47,732 bases of DNA from Betaproteobacteria bacterium (GCA_028292225.1 JAQGMV010000443.1:1-47732); one strand, 5' to 3'; shown: positions 37,414-47,037, numbered from the stretch's first letter. The notes: generated by a model from the letters alone, not told the origin. Program-made: numbers and translations.

Positions 37414-38052
37414 TTATACTCCGACTTCGCGGGCGGGAACGCCCGCAACGCCCACGCCGTCGAGGACGTCGCGAACCACCACGGCGCCCGCAGCGATGAG
37501 GCAATGGCGGCCGATACGCACGCCCTGAATCACCGTCGCGCCCGTGCCCACGTGAGAGCCCTCTCCCACGCTGACATTACCCGACAGCGTAACTCCCGGC
37601 GCCACGTGTACGTGATCGCCGATCTCACAGTCGTGGTCGATCGACGCGCGCGTATTGAGGATCGAGTTGCGGCCTACGCGGCATCCGGTCTGCACGATGG
37701 CGCCTGCCATGATCTGCGCACCTTCGCACAAGACCGCATCGGCTGCGATGGTCGCCGACGGGTGTATCACTTCCGCAAAACGGTAACCGTGCTGCTTGAA
37801 TCGCTCGAACACGCCGGAACGCTGCGGGCTCACGCCGACGGTGCCGACGGCGTTTACCAGCCGCACACCGTGCGCAGGATGGTTCTGCACTTCTTCGTCC
37901 CCTCCGGTAACCGGCACGCCGCCGACTGTTTGGCCGCGCTTCGCGCAATCGTTGTCGACGACGCCCAGCACCTCGACGCCGCGCAGGCGCAGAACGTCGA
38001 GCAACACCCGCGCGTGTCCGCCCGCCCCTATGACGATCACCGGCTCGCTCAC
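37414..38052 (-). CDS. neuD: NeuD-family acetyltransferase (candidate nonulosonate N-acetyltransferase)
   Basis: PVIVIGAGGHARVLLDVLRLRGVEVLGVVDND, VIHPSATIAADAVLCEGAQIMAGAIVQTGCRVGRNSILNTRASIDHDCEIGDHVHVAPGVTLSGNV. GTG start at 38052. Confidence 0.85.
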   Translation of the reverse strand: MSEPVIVIGAGGHARVLLDVLRLRGVEVLGVVDNDCAKRGQTVGGVPVTGGDEEVQNHPAHGVRLVNAVGTVGVSPQRSGVFERFKQHGYRFAEVIHPSATIAADAVLCEGAQIMAGAIVQTGCRVGRNSILNTRASIDHDCEIGDHVHVAPGVTLSGNVSVGEGSHVGTGATVIQGVRIGRHCLIAAGAVVVRDVLDGVGVAGVPAREVGV

Positions 38053-39125
38053 GGCTCCACCTTCTCGTCGCGGCGGTAATCTCGCTGCGCCACCCGCCCC
38101 AGCCAGTCCCAGTATTCGACCGGGCTCACCCCGTCTCCGGGCCGTTTCACGGTGAGGTTCTCCGCGGTAAACACATCTCCCTTGCGGATGTCGGCGGCGG
38201 CGACCAGACTTTTTCGCGCGACCGGGATGTTCGCGAGTTCGCACGCTGCCGGAGCCTTCACCGCGGAACCCAGCGCGAGCTCGACTTGGCGCACCGCTTC
38301 GACCATCAGCGACAGCGCATCCAGGTCCAGCGACGCCTTGTGATCGGGGCCCGGCAGGCTGCGATCGAGGGTGAAATGCTTCTCCAGGACCGACGCGCCG
38401 AGGGCGATGGCTGCGATCGGAACCGCGATCCCGGGGCTGTGGTCGGAATACCCGGTAGAAAGCCCGAAGGCGTTGCGCAGGGTCGCCATGGAATTCAGGT
38501 TGATATCCGCGTAGGCGGCAGGGTATTCGGTCGTGCAATGCAGCAGCGTGACCTTGTCGCGCAACGCGTCCCGGCCCGCCGCCGAGGCGTAGGCGAGCGC
38601 GCAGTCGGCTTTCGACGGGGTGCGATCGGGCTCGGTATAGCCGAACGCGAGCACCGCCAGTGCCGTCTCCACTTCTCCGAGCACGCTCATGCCGGTCGAC
38701 AGGATGACGGGCAGCCCGGTGCGTGCGGCGCGAAGCAGCAGGGGGGCGTTTGTGAGGTCGCCCGACGAGAACTTCAGGCGCTCGACACCGAGCTCGTGCA
38801 CCAGGAAATCGAGGCTGACCGGGTCGAACGGTGTCGACAGGAAGTCGATCCCGCACACCTTGCAGCGCTCGACCAGCGCCGCGTGGTCGGCGTGCGCGAG
38901 CTCGAGCTTGCGGATCATCGCGTGCTGAGATTCGTCCTCATTGGTCGTCGCGATCTGATAGGCCGCTTTCGGCGCCGAACGGCTCACCAGCGTGTCCGCG
39001 GTAAACGTCTGGAACTTTACCGCGTCGGCCCCGGCGGCGGCGGCCGCATCAACCAGCTGCAGTGCGAGCTCAAGCGAACCGTTGTGGTTCACTCCCGCCT
39101 CGGCGATTACATATACGCGACTCAT
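38049..39125 (-). CDS. legI: N-acetylneuraminate/legionaminate synthase (NeuB/LegI family, C-terminal SAF)
   Basis: VYVIAEAGVNHNGSLELALQLVDAAAAAGADAVKFQTF, STPFDPVSLDFL, KFSSGDLTNAPLL, LHCTTEYPA, GYSDHSPGIAVPIAAIALGASVLEKHFTLD, ARKSLVAAADIRKGDVFTAENLTVKRPG. Confidence 0.94.
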   Translation of the reverse strand: MSRVYVIAEAGVNHNGSLELALQLVDAAAAAGADAVKFQTFTADTLVSRSAPKAAYQIATTNEDESQHAMIRKLELAHADHAALVERCKVCGIDFLSTPFDPVSLDFLVHELGVERLKFSSGDLTNAPLLLRAARTGLPVILSTGMSVLGEVETALAVLAFGYTEPDRTPSKADCALAYASAAGRDALRDKVTLLHCTTEYPAAYADINLNSMATLRNAFGLSTGYSDHSPGIAVPIAAIALGASVLEKHFTLDRSLPGPDHKASLDLDALSLMVEAVRQVELALGSAVKAPAACELANIPVARKSLVAAADIRKGDVFTAENLTVKRPGDGVSPVEYWDWLGRVAQRDYRRDEKVEP

Positions 39126-40285
39126 GCCAGGGCCAGGTCGTGGAAGTGCTTCTTCACGAGCTGCGATGGCTCGTCGATCTGCTTCAGAAACGCCGCAATG
39201 CGCTCGGACGAATGCCCGTCGCCGTAAGGATTGGCAACGCCCGAGCAATCCATCGACAAGGCGCGCCGTATCGCCTGCTCGATCGCGTCGGCCTGAGGCG
39301 CGCAACTCACTACCGAAGTGGCACGGACGCGGCCCTTTTGCCGATCGCCGATGTCGACCGTCGGTTTGCCGAAAGACGGCGCCTCATACAGGCCACTCGA
39401 CGAGTTTCCGACGACAGCGTCAACCATCGACATCGCGCTGAGGTAGCGCAGCTGGCCCAGCGAGGAGTACGCGCGCGCGTTCGGGGAAGCTGCTACGAAC
39501 TCCGCAATGAGTCGTGCTATGCCGTGCCCGCCGGTATCGGAATTGGGGTGTGTGAAGATGATTCCCATCTCCGGTCCGAGCGCCGAGAGCGCTCCAAGCA
39601 GCTCGCGGAACTGGTTTTCGGCTGGCTCTTCATCAAGTGTGGCCGGATGGAACGTCACGAGCAAGTTTTTGGGCCGGAACTCGAACCCGATCGCCGCCTC
39701 GAGAGCACGGCGCTCGAGCAGCTGCACGCGCTTGATGTAATCGATGCCGGGACTGCCGACGTTGACCACATAGCGCGGGTCTTCACCGAGTTGCCGCACC
39801 CGGCGCGCAGCCGATTCGTTGGTGACGAAATGGATATGCGCCATTTTCGTGATGCTGTGACGGATCGCCTCGTCGAACGCGCCTTCGGTCGAGTCTCCGC
39901 CGGCGATGTGCGCGATCGGAATCCTCGCCACCATCGCCGCCTGCGCCGCGGCGAGGATCTCGAAGCGGTCGCCGAGCACGACCAGGATCTCGGGTCGCAG
40001 GCGGTCGAAGACGCCGGCGAAGCCGATGACGCCGAGGCCCATCGATTTCGTCACCGCCGAAGGCGTGTCGCCGGCTAGGAGCATCTCGACGCGCTCGGCG
40101 ATGCTGAAGCCATCCGATTCGATCGCGCGGTAAGTCAGGCCGAACTCCGGCGCGAGGTGCATGCCGGTCGCTACGAGCTGCAAGTCCCAATCTGGGTCCG
40201 ACTGCAAAGCCTTCAGCAGCCAGTACAGCAGGCCGTAATCGGCGCGGCTGCCGGTGACTACGCAAATGTGGCGCGAACGGCTCAT
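39122..40285 (-). CDS. legG: UDP-N-acetylglucosamine 2-epimerase (hydrolysing; NeuC/LegG-like)
   Basis: ICVVTGSRADYGLLYWLLKALQSDPDWDLQLVATGMHLAPEFGLTYRAIESDGF, LGDRFEILAAAQAAMVARIPIAHIAGGDSTEGAFDEAIRHSITKMAHIHFVTNE. Confidence 0.94.
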   Translation of the reverse strand: MSRSRHICVVTGSRADYGLLYWLLKALQSDPDWDLQLVATGMHLAPEFGLTYRAIESDGFSIAERVEMLLAGDTPSAVTKSMGLGVIGFAGVFDRLRPEILVVLGDRFEILAAAQAAMVARIPIAHIAGGDSTEGAFDEAIRHSITKMAHIHFVTNESAARRVRQLGEDPRYVVNVGSPGIDYIKRVQLLERRALEAAIGFEFRPKNLLVTFHPATLDEEPAENQFRELLGALSALGPEMGIIFTHPNSDTGGHGIARLIAEFVAASPNARAYSSLGQLRYLSAMSMVDAVVGNSSSGLYEAPSFGKPTVDIGDRQKGRVRATSVVSCAPQADAIEQAIRRALSMDCSGVANPYGDGHSSERIAAFLKQIDEPSQLVKKHFHDLALA

Positions 40286-40286
40286 G

Positions 40287-41471
40287 TCAGTCGGCGAGAA
40301 AAGGACTGCTCGGAAGGTTTACGATTCGGGCGTCGAGCGCCTCGGCCTGCGCGAGGTCCATTCGGGGGCAGTCGGCGTAGACCGGGAGCCGGTGCATCAG
40401 GGTCCATACCGGCCGCGCCATAATCCCCAGCCCGTTGAGCGTTTCGAGGAGCCGGTCGCGCACGGCGACGTCGGGGCGGTCGAGGAGCAGCGCGTTCAGC
40501 CAGTAGTTGCTGCGGCAGTGCGCCGGCTCGCGCATGATAGATACGCCCGAGACGTCCTCGAACGCATCGAAATAGCGTTGCGCGAGCGCGCGTTTGGACT
40601 CGAGAAAACCGGGTAGTTGCTCGACCTGCGCGCATCCGAGCGCGGCGTTCAGGTTGGGCAGCCGGTAGTTGTATCCGACCTGGTCGTGCATGAAGGACCA
40701 GCGGTGCGCGGTGCGCGCGGTCGTGGTGATGTGTTTCGCGAGCTTCGCGAGCGCGGGGTCGTTGGTGAGTATCGCCCCGCCGCCGCCCGTCGTAATCACT
40801 TTATTGCCATTGAAGCTCAACGCGGCGACGGTGCCGAAATTTCCGGTATGGCGTCCGCGGTAGTAAGAGCCGAGCGATTCCGCGGCGTCTTCGACGAGCT
40901 GGATTTGCCAGCGCGCGCAGAGCGCGGTGATGGCGTCGAGATCCACCGGGTGGCCGAACGTGTGCATGGGAACCAGCGCGCGTATCACGGCCCCGGTGCG
41001 CAGATTGCGGCACACGCCGTCGCGCACCGCCGCTGTTTCGCGCAGGTAATGATCGAGCTTCGAGGCGTCGACCCCGAGCGTCGCGGTATCGCTGTCGACC
41101 AGGTGCGGCCTGGCGCCGGTATAGCTGACAGCGTTCGCCGTGGCGATGAAGGTAAGGGCCGGGATCAGCACTTCGTCGCCGTGCTCGACGCCCGTGAGAA
41201 GCAGGCAAGCGTGCAGCGCCGCGGTCCCGTTGACCGTCGCGACGGCGTAACCGGCGCCCGTGAACCCCTTCAGCATCTCCTCGAAGCGATCGACGTATTT
41301 CCCCGCCGACGAGACCCACTTGGTGTCGATGCACTCCTTCACGTACTGCCATTCGTTGCCACCGAAGCTCGGCTCGTGCAGCGCGACCGGCGAGCGCAGG
41401 TCGGGCAGCACGCGTTTGACCGCGTCGACGATTACGTCATGCGTAGAGCTGCGCCCGGCGGGGGTCGTCAT
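40287..41471 (-). CDS. legC: LegC-family aminotransferase (DegT/DnrJ/EryC1)
   Basis: LHEPSFGGNEWQYVKECIDTKWVSSAGKYVDRFEEML, VATVNGTAALHACLLLTGVEHGDEVLIPALTF, DAAESLGSYYRGRHTGNFGTVAALSFNGNKVITTGGGGAIL. Confidence 0.93.
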   Translation of the reverse strand: MTTPAGRSSTHDVIVDAVKRVLPDLRSPVALHEPSFGGNEWQYVKECIDTKWVSSAGKYVDRFEEMLKGFTGAGYAVATVNGTAALHACLLLTGVEHGDEVLIPALTFIATANAVSYTGARPHLVDSDTATLGVDASKLDHYLRETAAVRDGVCRNLRTGAVIRALVPMHTFGHPVDLDAITALCARWQIQLVEDAAESLGSYYRGRHTGNFGTVAALSFNGNKVITTGGGGAILTNDPALAKLAKHITTTARTAHRWSFMHDQVGYNYRLPNLNAALGCAQVEQLPGFLESKRALAQRYFDAFEDVSGVSIMREPAHCRSNYWLNALLLDRPDVAVRDRLLETLNGLGIMARPVWTLMHRLPVYADCPRMDLAQAEALDARIVNLPSSPFLAD

Positions 41472-42475
41472 ACGTTGTACCTGTCATGCTTGTACGCTTC
41501 GAGATTGCGCGCGTCGCCGAACCAGGCGATCGTCTCCGCGAGCCCGCGGCGAAACCCTTCGAGCCCCCCGTACGCGGGCTCCCACCCGGTAAGTCGCTTC
41601 GCCTTGGTCGTGTCGGCCCACAAGCGCTCGACTTCGCTTTTCTCCGGCCGCAGACGGACTTCGTCGGTGTGCACCTCGACCTTCGCCCCCATCAACCCGG
41701 CGATCGTATCGACGGTATCGCCCATCGAGATCTCGAAGCTACTGCCCACATTGACGACCTCGCCGACGGTGCTCGCGGCTTCGGCGACGGCGACAAAGCC
41801 GCGCACGGTGTCGCTGACGAAGGAAAAATCCCGGGTGGGGTGCAGCGCGCCGAGCTTTAACGACCGGCTGCCGTTGGCGATCTGGGTGATGACGGTCGGG
41901 ATGATCGCGCGGGCCGACTGCCTCGGCCCGTAGGTGTTGAACGGCCGGATCACGGCCACGGGTGTGCCAAACGAGGCGTGAAACGACATCGCGATCTGGT
42001 CTGCGCCGATCTTGCTGGCCGAATACGGGGACTGTCCCTGCAGCGGATGGTCCTCGGTGATCGGGACCGACCTAGCGGTGCCGTAGACCTCGCTCGTCGA
42101 GGTGTGGACGACTTTCTGCACGCCGAGCTCACGTGCGGCCTGCACCACGTTGAGTGTACCTTTGACGTTGGTGTCCACGTAAGTGTCAGGTGAGTGGTAC
42201 GAATACGGAATCGCGATCAGCGCCGCGAGGTGCAGCACCCAGTCGCACCCTTCCACTGCCTTGCGCACCCCATGCGGGTCCCTGATGTCGCCCGCGAAAA
42301 TCTCGAGCTCGGCGCACACGTCCGGCGGGCAGCGGTCCAGCCATCCCCAGCTGTTGAACGAGTTGTACAGCACGAAGGCCCGCACCCGATGCCCCTGCCT
42401 TACGAGATGCTCGGTCAGGTGCGAGCCGATGAAACCGTCGGCGCCGGTAACGAGTATTTTGCGAGCTGTGGCCAT
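41468..42475 (-). CDS. legB: NAD-dependent 4,6-dehydratase LegB-like
   Basis: ILVTGADGFIGSHLTEHLVRQGHRVRAFVLYNSFNSWGWLDRCP, HLAALIAIPYSYHSPDTYVDTNVKGTLNVVQAARELGVQKVVHTSTSEVYGTA. Confidence 0.94.
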   Translation of the reverse strand: MATARKILVTGADGFIGSHLTEHLVRQGHRVRAFVLYNSFNSWGWLDRCPPDVCAELEIFAGDIRDPHGVRKAVEGCDWVLHLAALIAIPYSYHSPDTYVDTNVKGTLNVVQAARELGVQKVVHTSTSEVYGTARSVPITEDHPLQGQSPYSASKIGADQIAMSFHASFGTPVAVIRPFNTYGPRQSARAIIPTVITQIANGSRSLKLGALHPTRDFSFVSDTVRGFVAVAEAASTVGEVVNVGSSFEISMGDTVDTIAGLMGAKVEVHTDEVRLRPEKSEVERLWADTTKAKRLTGWEPAYGGLEGFRRGLAETIAWFGDARNLEAYKHDRYNV

Positions 42476-42541
42476 AGTGTGGGGCTTGTTGACGTCGTTG
42501 TTTCTGGAATCAGTGCCGAAGCCGCAGTCGCGCGAGCGGCT

Positions 42542-43765
42542 TCAGACCCGGCCGGACTGCCACGTGAGGTAACGCCTGATGGCGCGCAGCTGGTCGGCTT
42601 TCATGGGATCGCTGTGCATCGAGGCGAGTCCTTCCCGGATCAGCACCGCGAGGGACATGAGGACAAAGGTCACGACGAAAGTCATCACGGCAATCAGCGC
42701 ACGCTTCGGCCTGGTCTTGCGCTCCGGAGGAAGAGCCGTGTCGAGCACCTGCACCAGCGAGCTTTCTCGGGCCTCGTCGATCTTCGCCATCTCGAATTGC
42801 TTCGCGAGGAGCTCGTAGAGCGTCTGGTAGTACCGGACGTTGCGAAGCGCACGCACGCTATCGGTGCTCCCCTGCCCGCCGGGCGCCGAGCTTCGCTCGG
42901 GCGAGCCGCCCTCCAGCTTCGTCAGCTCTCGCCGCATCACCTCGAGCTCCTGCTGCGCGCTCTGCAGTTCGGGATTGCCTTGCGCGGCGAACGCCTGCAT
43001 CGCGCCGATCTGTACCTCCTTCACGCTGATCTGCGCACGCAGCCGAGAGGTGATTTCCAGCAGCGCACGCGCCTGCCCCTCCACCTGCGCAAGGCCGCCC
43101 TTTTGCATCGCCTGCCGAGCGCTGGACTCAGCGCCGGCGAGGTTGTCCCTCGCTTCAACGAACTGACGCTCGAAGAACAACCGCCGCTGCGAAGCCTCGG
43201 TCAGCGCGAGCGTCTTGGTGAGCTTGTGCAGTTCATCGACGTAACCATTCGCGATCGCGGCTGCGCGCGCCGGATCCTCGTCTTCAACTGCGATCGTAAT
43301 GATCTGGTCAGTGGCGGTCGAGATGACCGAACGTGACGCAAGCCTGGCGCGGGTGGCAGTCTGGTCTTTTTCCGCGTAAAGCCGCTGCAGATCGAAGCGC
43401 GAGATCAACGAATCGGCGACGGTCCTGCTTGTCAGCATAGCGACGTAAAGGTCATTCGGGTTCTTGAGCCCCATGCCGCTGCCAGCGAGGCCGCTGAGAG
43501 CGCCCAGCTGCCCGAGCATCGCAGCGGCCGTCGACTGGCTCTGCTGGGGGGGCAGGATTTTGGCCGTCGCCGTGTAGATATTCGCCACCAGCAGACTAAG
43601 AAGCGCAGCGATTGCGCTGGCCCCCAATGCGGCGGCCAGTATTATCGTCTTGTGCTTCGCAACGACCACCAGCAGGCCGAGCAGGCTCACCTCGTCGTGA
43701 TTGCGCTCGACGCGCGCGCTGGGCGCGACGGCTGACGAGTCGTTTGCGATCTCGGATTCAGGCAT
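42542..43765 (-). CDS. wzz: Wzz-type chain-length determinant (no kinase domain)
   Basis: Two TM segments flank a coiled-coil region; ends RKTRPKRALIAVMTFVVTFVLMSLAVLIREGL. Start chosen at MPESEIAND (43765). Confidence 0.85.
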   Translation of the reverse strand: MPESEIANDSSAVAPSARVERNHDEVSLLGLLVVVAKHKTIILAAALGASAIAALLSLLVANIYTATAKILPPQQSQSTAAAMLGQLGALSGLAGSGMGLKNPNDLYVAMLTSRTVADSLISRFDLQRLYAEKDQTATRARLASRSVISTATDQIITIAVEDEDPARAAAIANGYVDELHKLTKTLALTEASQRRLFFERQFVEARDNLAGAESSARQAMQKGGLAQVEGQARALLEITSRLRAQISVKEVQIGAMQAFAAQGNPELQSAQQELEVMRRELTKLEGGSPERSSAPGGQGSTDSVRALRNVRYYQTLYELLAKQFEMAKIDEARESSLVQVLDTALPPERKTRPKRALIAVMTFVVTFVLMSLAVLIREGLASMHSDPMKADQLRAIRRYLTWQSGRV

Positions 43766-43773
43766 AAGGGTGG

Positions 43774-44410
43774 TCAGTGGAGAGGCAGGAGCATAATTCG
43801 GCGCTGAGCCGGACACTCGCCGCCTTCGAACGATTTATCCCAATTGTACCAATGTTTTGCGCTCAGGTACGCCCATTTAGCCAACGGTGTGCATGCGTAC
43901 CCGAGCAGGCCGCGCAGAACACGCAGCGGCAGCGGCATCCCCGATCGAACATGGACGGCGCAGTTCACGACCGCCCCTCGAGGGCTCGCATTCTCAAGCC
44001 ATCCGGCGGGCTGCCGCGGATCGGATCCGAGTTTGCGGAGGGGGAGGAAATTGTGGATGAGAGGCTCTGGGGGGACACGATAGTCAGGATCCACCGACCA
44101 GTGGCGGTCGTGTAGCCGGCATCCCTCACTTTGGGCAACAGGTGCCGGTTGTCCCCCATGGGGCGCTGCTCGCTATCAAGCAGAGTGATCGTGAGCTCGG
44201 TTACTCTGGCCGCACTCGCCTTGGCCAGAACCTTCCCCATGGTCAACGCCGGCGTGAACATGTCCGGGGCCTCGGAGAATAGGTATGCCTTCGCCACCGA
44301 CGCGGCTTGGTGGATGATCCGGTCGTTTTCCGACACGGTGAGACAACTGCGCAACAACGGCAAAGCGCACCAAGGCTTGCGGATACGCGTCAGACGGTCA
44401 GGTACCCGTC
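43774..44410 (-). pseudogene. Frame-disrupted ORF of unknown family between wza-like and wzz genes
   Basis: Two overlapping minus-strand frames: 43965-44363 (...CLTVSENDRIIHQAASVAKAYLFSEAPDMFTPALTMGKVLAKASAARVTELTITLLDSEQRPMGDNRHLLPK) and 43774-44094 (DPDYRVPPEPLIHNFLPLRKLGSDPRQPAGWLENASPRGAVVNC...); neither has a good start or RBS. Confidence 0.4.
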
Positions 44411-44441
44411 AGGATTGGCCATGGAAAACTGCGGCAAGTCA

Positions 44442-46910
44442 TCAGAGGCCCTGCAGGACTTTGAGACCGGCCACGCCCAGCGCGAACTGGTAGAAGATCT
44501 GCGACCAGTCCTTGAGCTCCCGAGTCAGGCTGAATCGGTCGAGATTCTCCGGCACGATTATCGTGTCGCCTGGATTTAACCGCTCTCCTGAGAACGTCGT
44601 GAAGAAACGACCCTGCGCACGCGCCGTCACCGAGCCGTCGGCACGAATCACGTAGATGCGGCCCGAGTCCGCGTCGCGCGTCGCGCCGCCGGCCTGGTCC
44701 ACGTAATCCGATACCCGCTTGCCGCCGTCGTGAACGAAGGTGTTCTGGTTGTACACCGATCCGACGACGCTCACTGTCGAGGGACGCGAAGGCACAAGAA
44801 ACCGATCGCCGTCGTCCAGGGGAAACTCCGGAACGTTCTGAAGCTGCGCATCGGGACGCATCTCGAACACGATTCGGCCCGTAGCCCGAATGTTGCGCAG
44901 CCGTTCCAACAAACGGCGCTGACTCTCGACCTGCGCGACCGCTCGAGGAGTATCGGCGGGGTCCACCGTCCGCTGCGCCTGTGTCGAAGCATTCCTTTCC
45001 ACTTCCTGAGCGAGCCGGTCGAGCGACTCATTCAGGCGCTTTTGCTGTTGAGTCCGGACCGATTCACGAGTCAACTCGGATCCGTAGAGGTAGGCATTCC
45101 GGGTGAAGCCGCCGACTCGTACCACGAGCTGGCGCAGTGTTTCTCCCGGCAGCAACTGATATACGCCGGGCGTGGCGACCTCCCCTTCCAGTCGCACGAA
45201 TTTGGTCTGCTTCGCAACAGGCACCTGGATGTCCATCTTGGAGAAGATGGTGATGACGTCCCCCGGCTGCAGGACGAGGTTGTTCGTCGGATCGCCTTCG
45301 AGGATGGCGTTGCCAAGATTGAACGGGATGAGTTGGGTGGTGAGATCGTTCCTGTTCAGGCGCTCGATCACCGCATAATCCCAGTTGACCTCCGGCACCT
45401 GCGGCTTGATTTCGGTTCGCAGCAGATGCGCCCGGCTGGCACGGTCCGACTGGGAATCCCCCCCCGCGGACTGCCCCTCCGTCGAGCGCCCTTGCCGGCT
45501 ATTCGCGCCCCCGCTGTCGTCGCCTTCGCGCAGGCCCGATGCCAGTTCGCCCCGCAGGCCGAAGTTCTGACGACCGGTCACGTCCGGACGCACGATGAGG
45601 TTGCGTTTGATCCAGTAGTCCGGGACGATCAGCGATTCCTTGTCCGGCACCACATCGCGCACCCGCAACCCTGCGCGCCACGGATGACGCGCCGGTACGG
45701 CCACGTTCCCTCTCACCGTCACCGTGTTGTCGAACCGCGGCGAAAGCTGCAGGACCGTCACCAGGTCGCCGTCGCGCACCGCATGCTCCATTCCCTGGCG
45801 GTCGAGGGTGAACTCTTCGACATTGCGCGATCGACGATCCACGATGCGTTCCACGCTGACCTTCTGCCCGTCCGCGGTAGTCGCAAGCCCCCCGGCGACC
45901 TCGAGCAACTGCGCCAGGTTCTTTTCGCCCTTCAGTTCGTAGATTGCCGGGTTGTTCACACTGCCTGAAACCGCCGCGAGCGACCCGATCGGGGGAATGT
46001 AAATCACGTCGCCGGGCAGCAGCGCGACATCCTTCGACTTATCGCCCCTTAGCAGCAGGTCGTACACGTCGAACTCGGTGACGAGCTTGTCGCGGCGCTT
46101 CAGTTGAATGCTGCGCAACGAGCCTTTGAGTGTCGGTCCGCCGGACGCGAAGAGCGCATTCACGAGTGTGCTGAGGGAGCTCAGGGTGTAGGTGCCGGGA
46201 CGCGACGCGTGTCCGACCACGAAAATCTGCATCGAACGCAACTGGCCCATGGTCACGTTCAGCTCGAAGTTTCGGAACACGCGGCCGATAGCATTCTTCA
46301 TCAGCGGCTGCAGGTCCTGGTAGCGAATCCCCGAGACGGGAATATTGCCGATACGGGGAATGCTGATCGCGCCATTGCGGTCGACCACTGCACGATAATC
46401 AATGTCGACTGCGCCCCACGCACGCACGACGATCTCGTCGCCGGGGCCGATCACATAATCCGATGTGACCGGAACCGCGTCGAGCGGTGCAAACGTGCTG
46501 GGCACGCGGCGGAACAGGTTGTACCCGAACATCGGAAGCTCACGACCGACGGACTGCAGCACAAAATCCTGGAACTCGTTCCGCTCACGGGATGCCGCGG
46601 ACGCATCCGTGTCCTGGGTAGCCATCCCGGGCATCGCCGTCGGCCACTGCTGCATGAAATTGCCAGGAGCGCCGCCCGGCTGCTGAGATTGCGAGCTAGT
46701 AGACGCACGGTTCGTAATCACTGGCGGGAGTGGCGACTGCTGCTGTTGCTGCAGCCCGCCGGGCACGTTGCCGCCCGTCTGCGCCTGATCGGCACCGCAC
46801 GGCTGCCCATAGGCGTTGACTCCATTGGGGCCGCAAGAAACCTGCGCGTACGCTGCATGCGCACCAAATAGTGTGAGAAAACACAGCGTCAAGCGCATGA
46901 GAGTGAGCAT
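44442..46910 (-). CDS. wza: SLBB-domain polysaccharide export protein (Wza-like)
   Basis: Signal peptide MRLTLCFLTLFGAHAAYAQ; DYVIGPGDEIVVRAWGAVDIDYRAVVDRNGAISIPRIGNIPVSGIRYQDL; repeated SLBB segments; LQPGDVITIF; LNPGDTIIVPENL. Confidence 0.92.
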   Translation of the reverse strand: MLTLMRLTLCFLTLFGAHAAYAQVSCGPNGVNAYGQPCGADQAQTGGNVPGGLQQQQQSPLPPVITNRASTSSQSQQPGGAPGNFMQQWPTAMPGMATQDTDASAASRERNEFQDFVLQSVGRELPMFGYNLFRRVPSTFAPLDAVPVTSDYVIGPGDEIVVRAWGAVDIDYRAVVDRNGAISIPRIGNIPVSGIRYQDLQPLMKNAIGRVFRNFELNVTMGQLRSMQIFVVGHASRPGTYTLSSLSTLVNALFASGGPTLKGSLRSIQLKRRDKLVTEFDVYDLLLRGDKSKDVALLPGDVIYIPPIGSLAAVSGSVNNPAIYELKGEKNLAQLLEVAGGLATTADGQKVSVERIVDRRSRNVEEFTLDRQGMEHAVRDGDLVTVLQLSPRFDNTVTVRGNVAVPARHPWRAGLRVRDVVPDKESLIVPDYWIKRNLIVRPDVTGRQNFGLRGELASGLREGDDSGGANSRQGRSTEGQSAGGDSQSDRASRAHLLRTEIKPQVPEVNWDYAVIERLNRNDLTTQLIPFNLGNAILEGDPTNNLVLQPGDVITIFSKMDIQVPVAKQTKFVRLEGEVATPGVYQLLPGETLRQLVVRVGGFTRNAYLYGSELTRESVRTQQQKRLNESLDRLAQEVERNASTQAQRTVDPADTPRAVAQVESQRRLLERLRNIRATGRIVFEMRPDAQLQNVPEFPLDDGDRFLVPSRPSTVSVVGSVYNQNTFVHDGGKRVSDYVDQAGGATRDADSGRIYVIRADGSVTARAQGRFFTTFSGERLNPGDTIIVPENLDRFSLTRELKDWSQIFYQFALGVAGLKVLQGL

Positions 46911-47037
46911 TAAAATCGTGACCCCTGTCTTACTGGATACTCTGAATGCCCGGGCTTGGGCTTAGGGCGGCAGCGCGACCTTCCTACCACAGCATGCCGC
47001 TCGAATCCGACGCGGGGCTCGTTTTTGCGGGCGCTTG

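Noticed and set aside
37429-37446. GCGGGCG-GGAA-CGCCCGC inverted repeat
   Set aside because: Inside the 3' end of the NeuD-like coding sequence with no T tract; probably chance in GC-rich DNA.
36577-38079. 500-aa plus-strand ORF
   Set aside because: Antisense to ptmE-like and neuD-like genes; composition typical of a shadow frame.
44730-45968. 412-aa plus-strand ORF
   Set aside because: Antisense to the SLBB exporter; His/Arg-rich translation without motifs.
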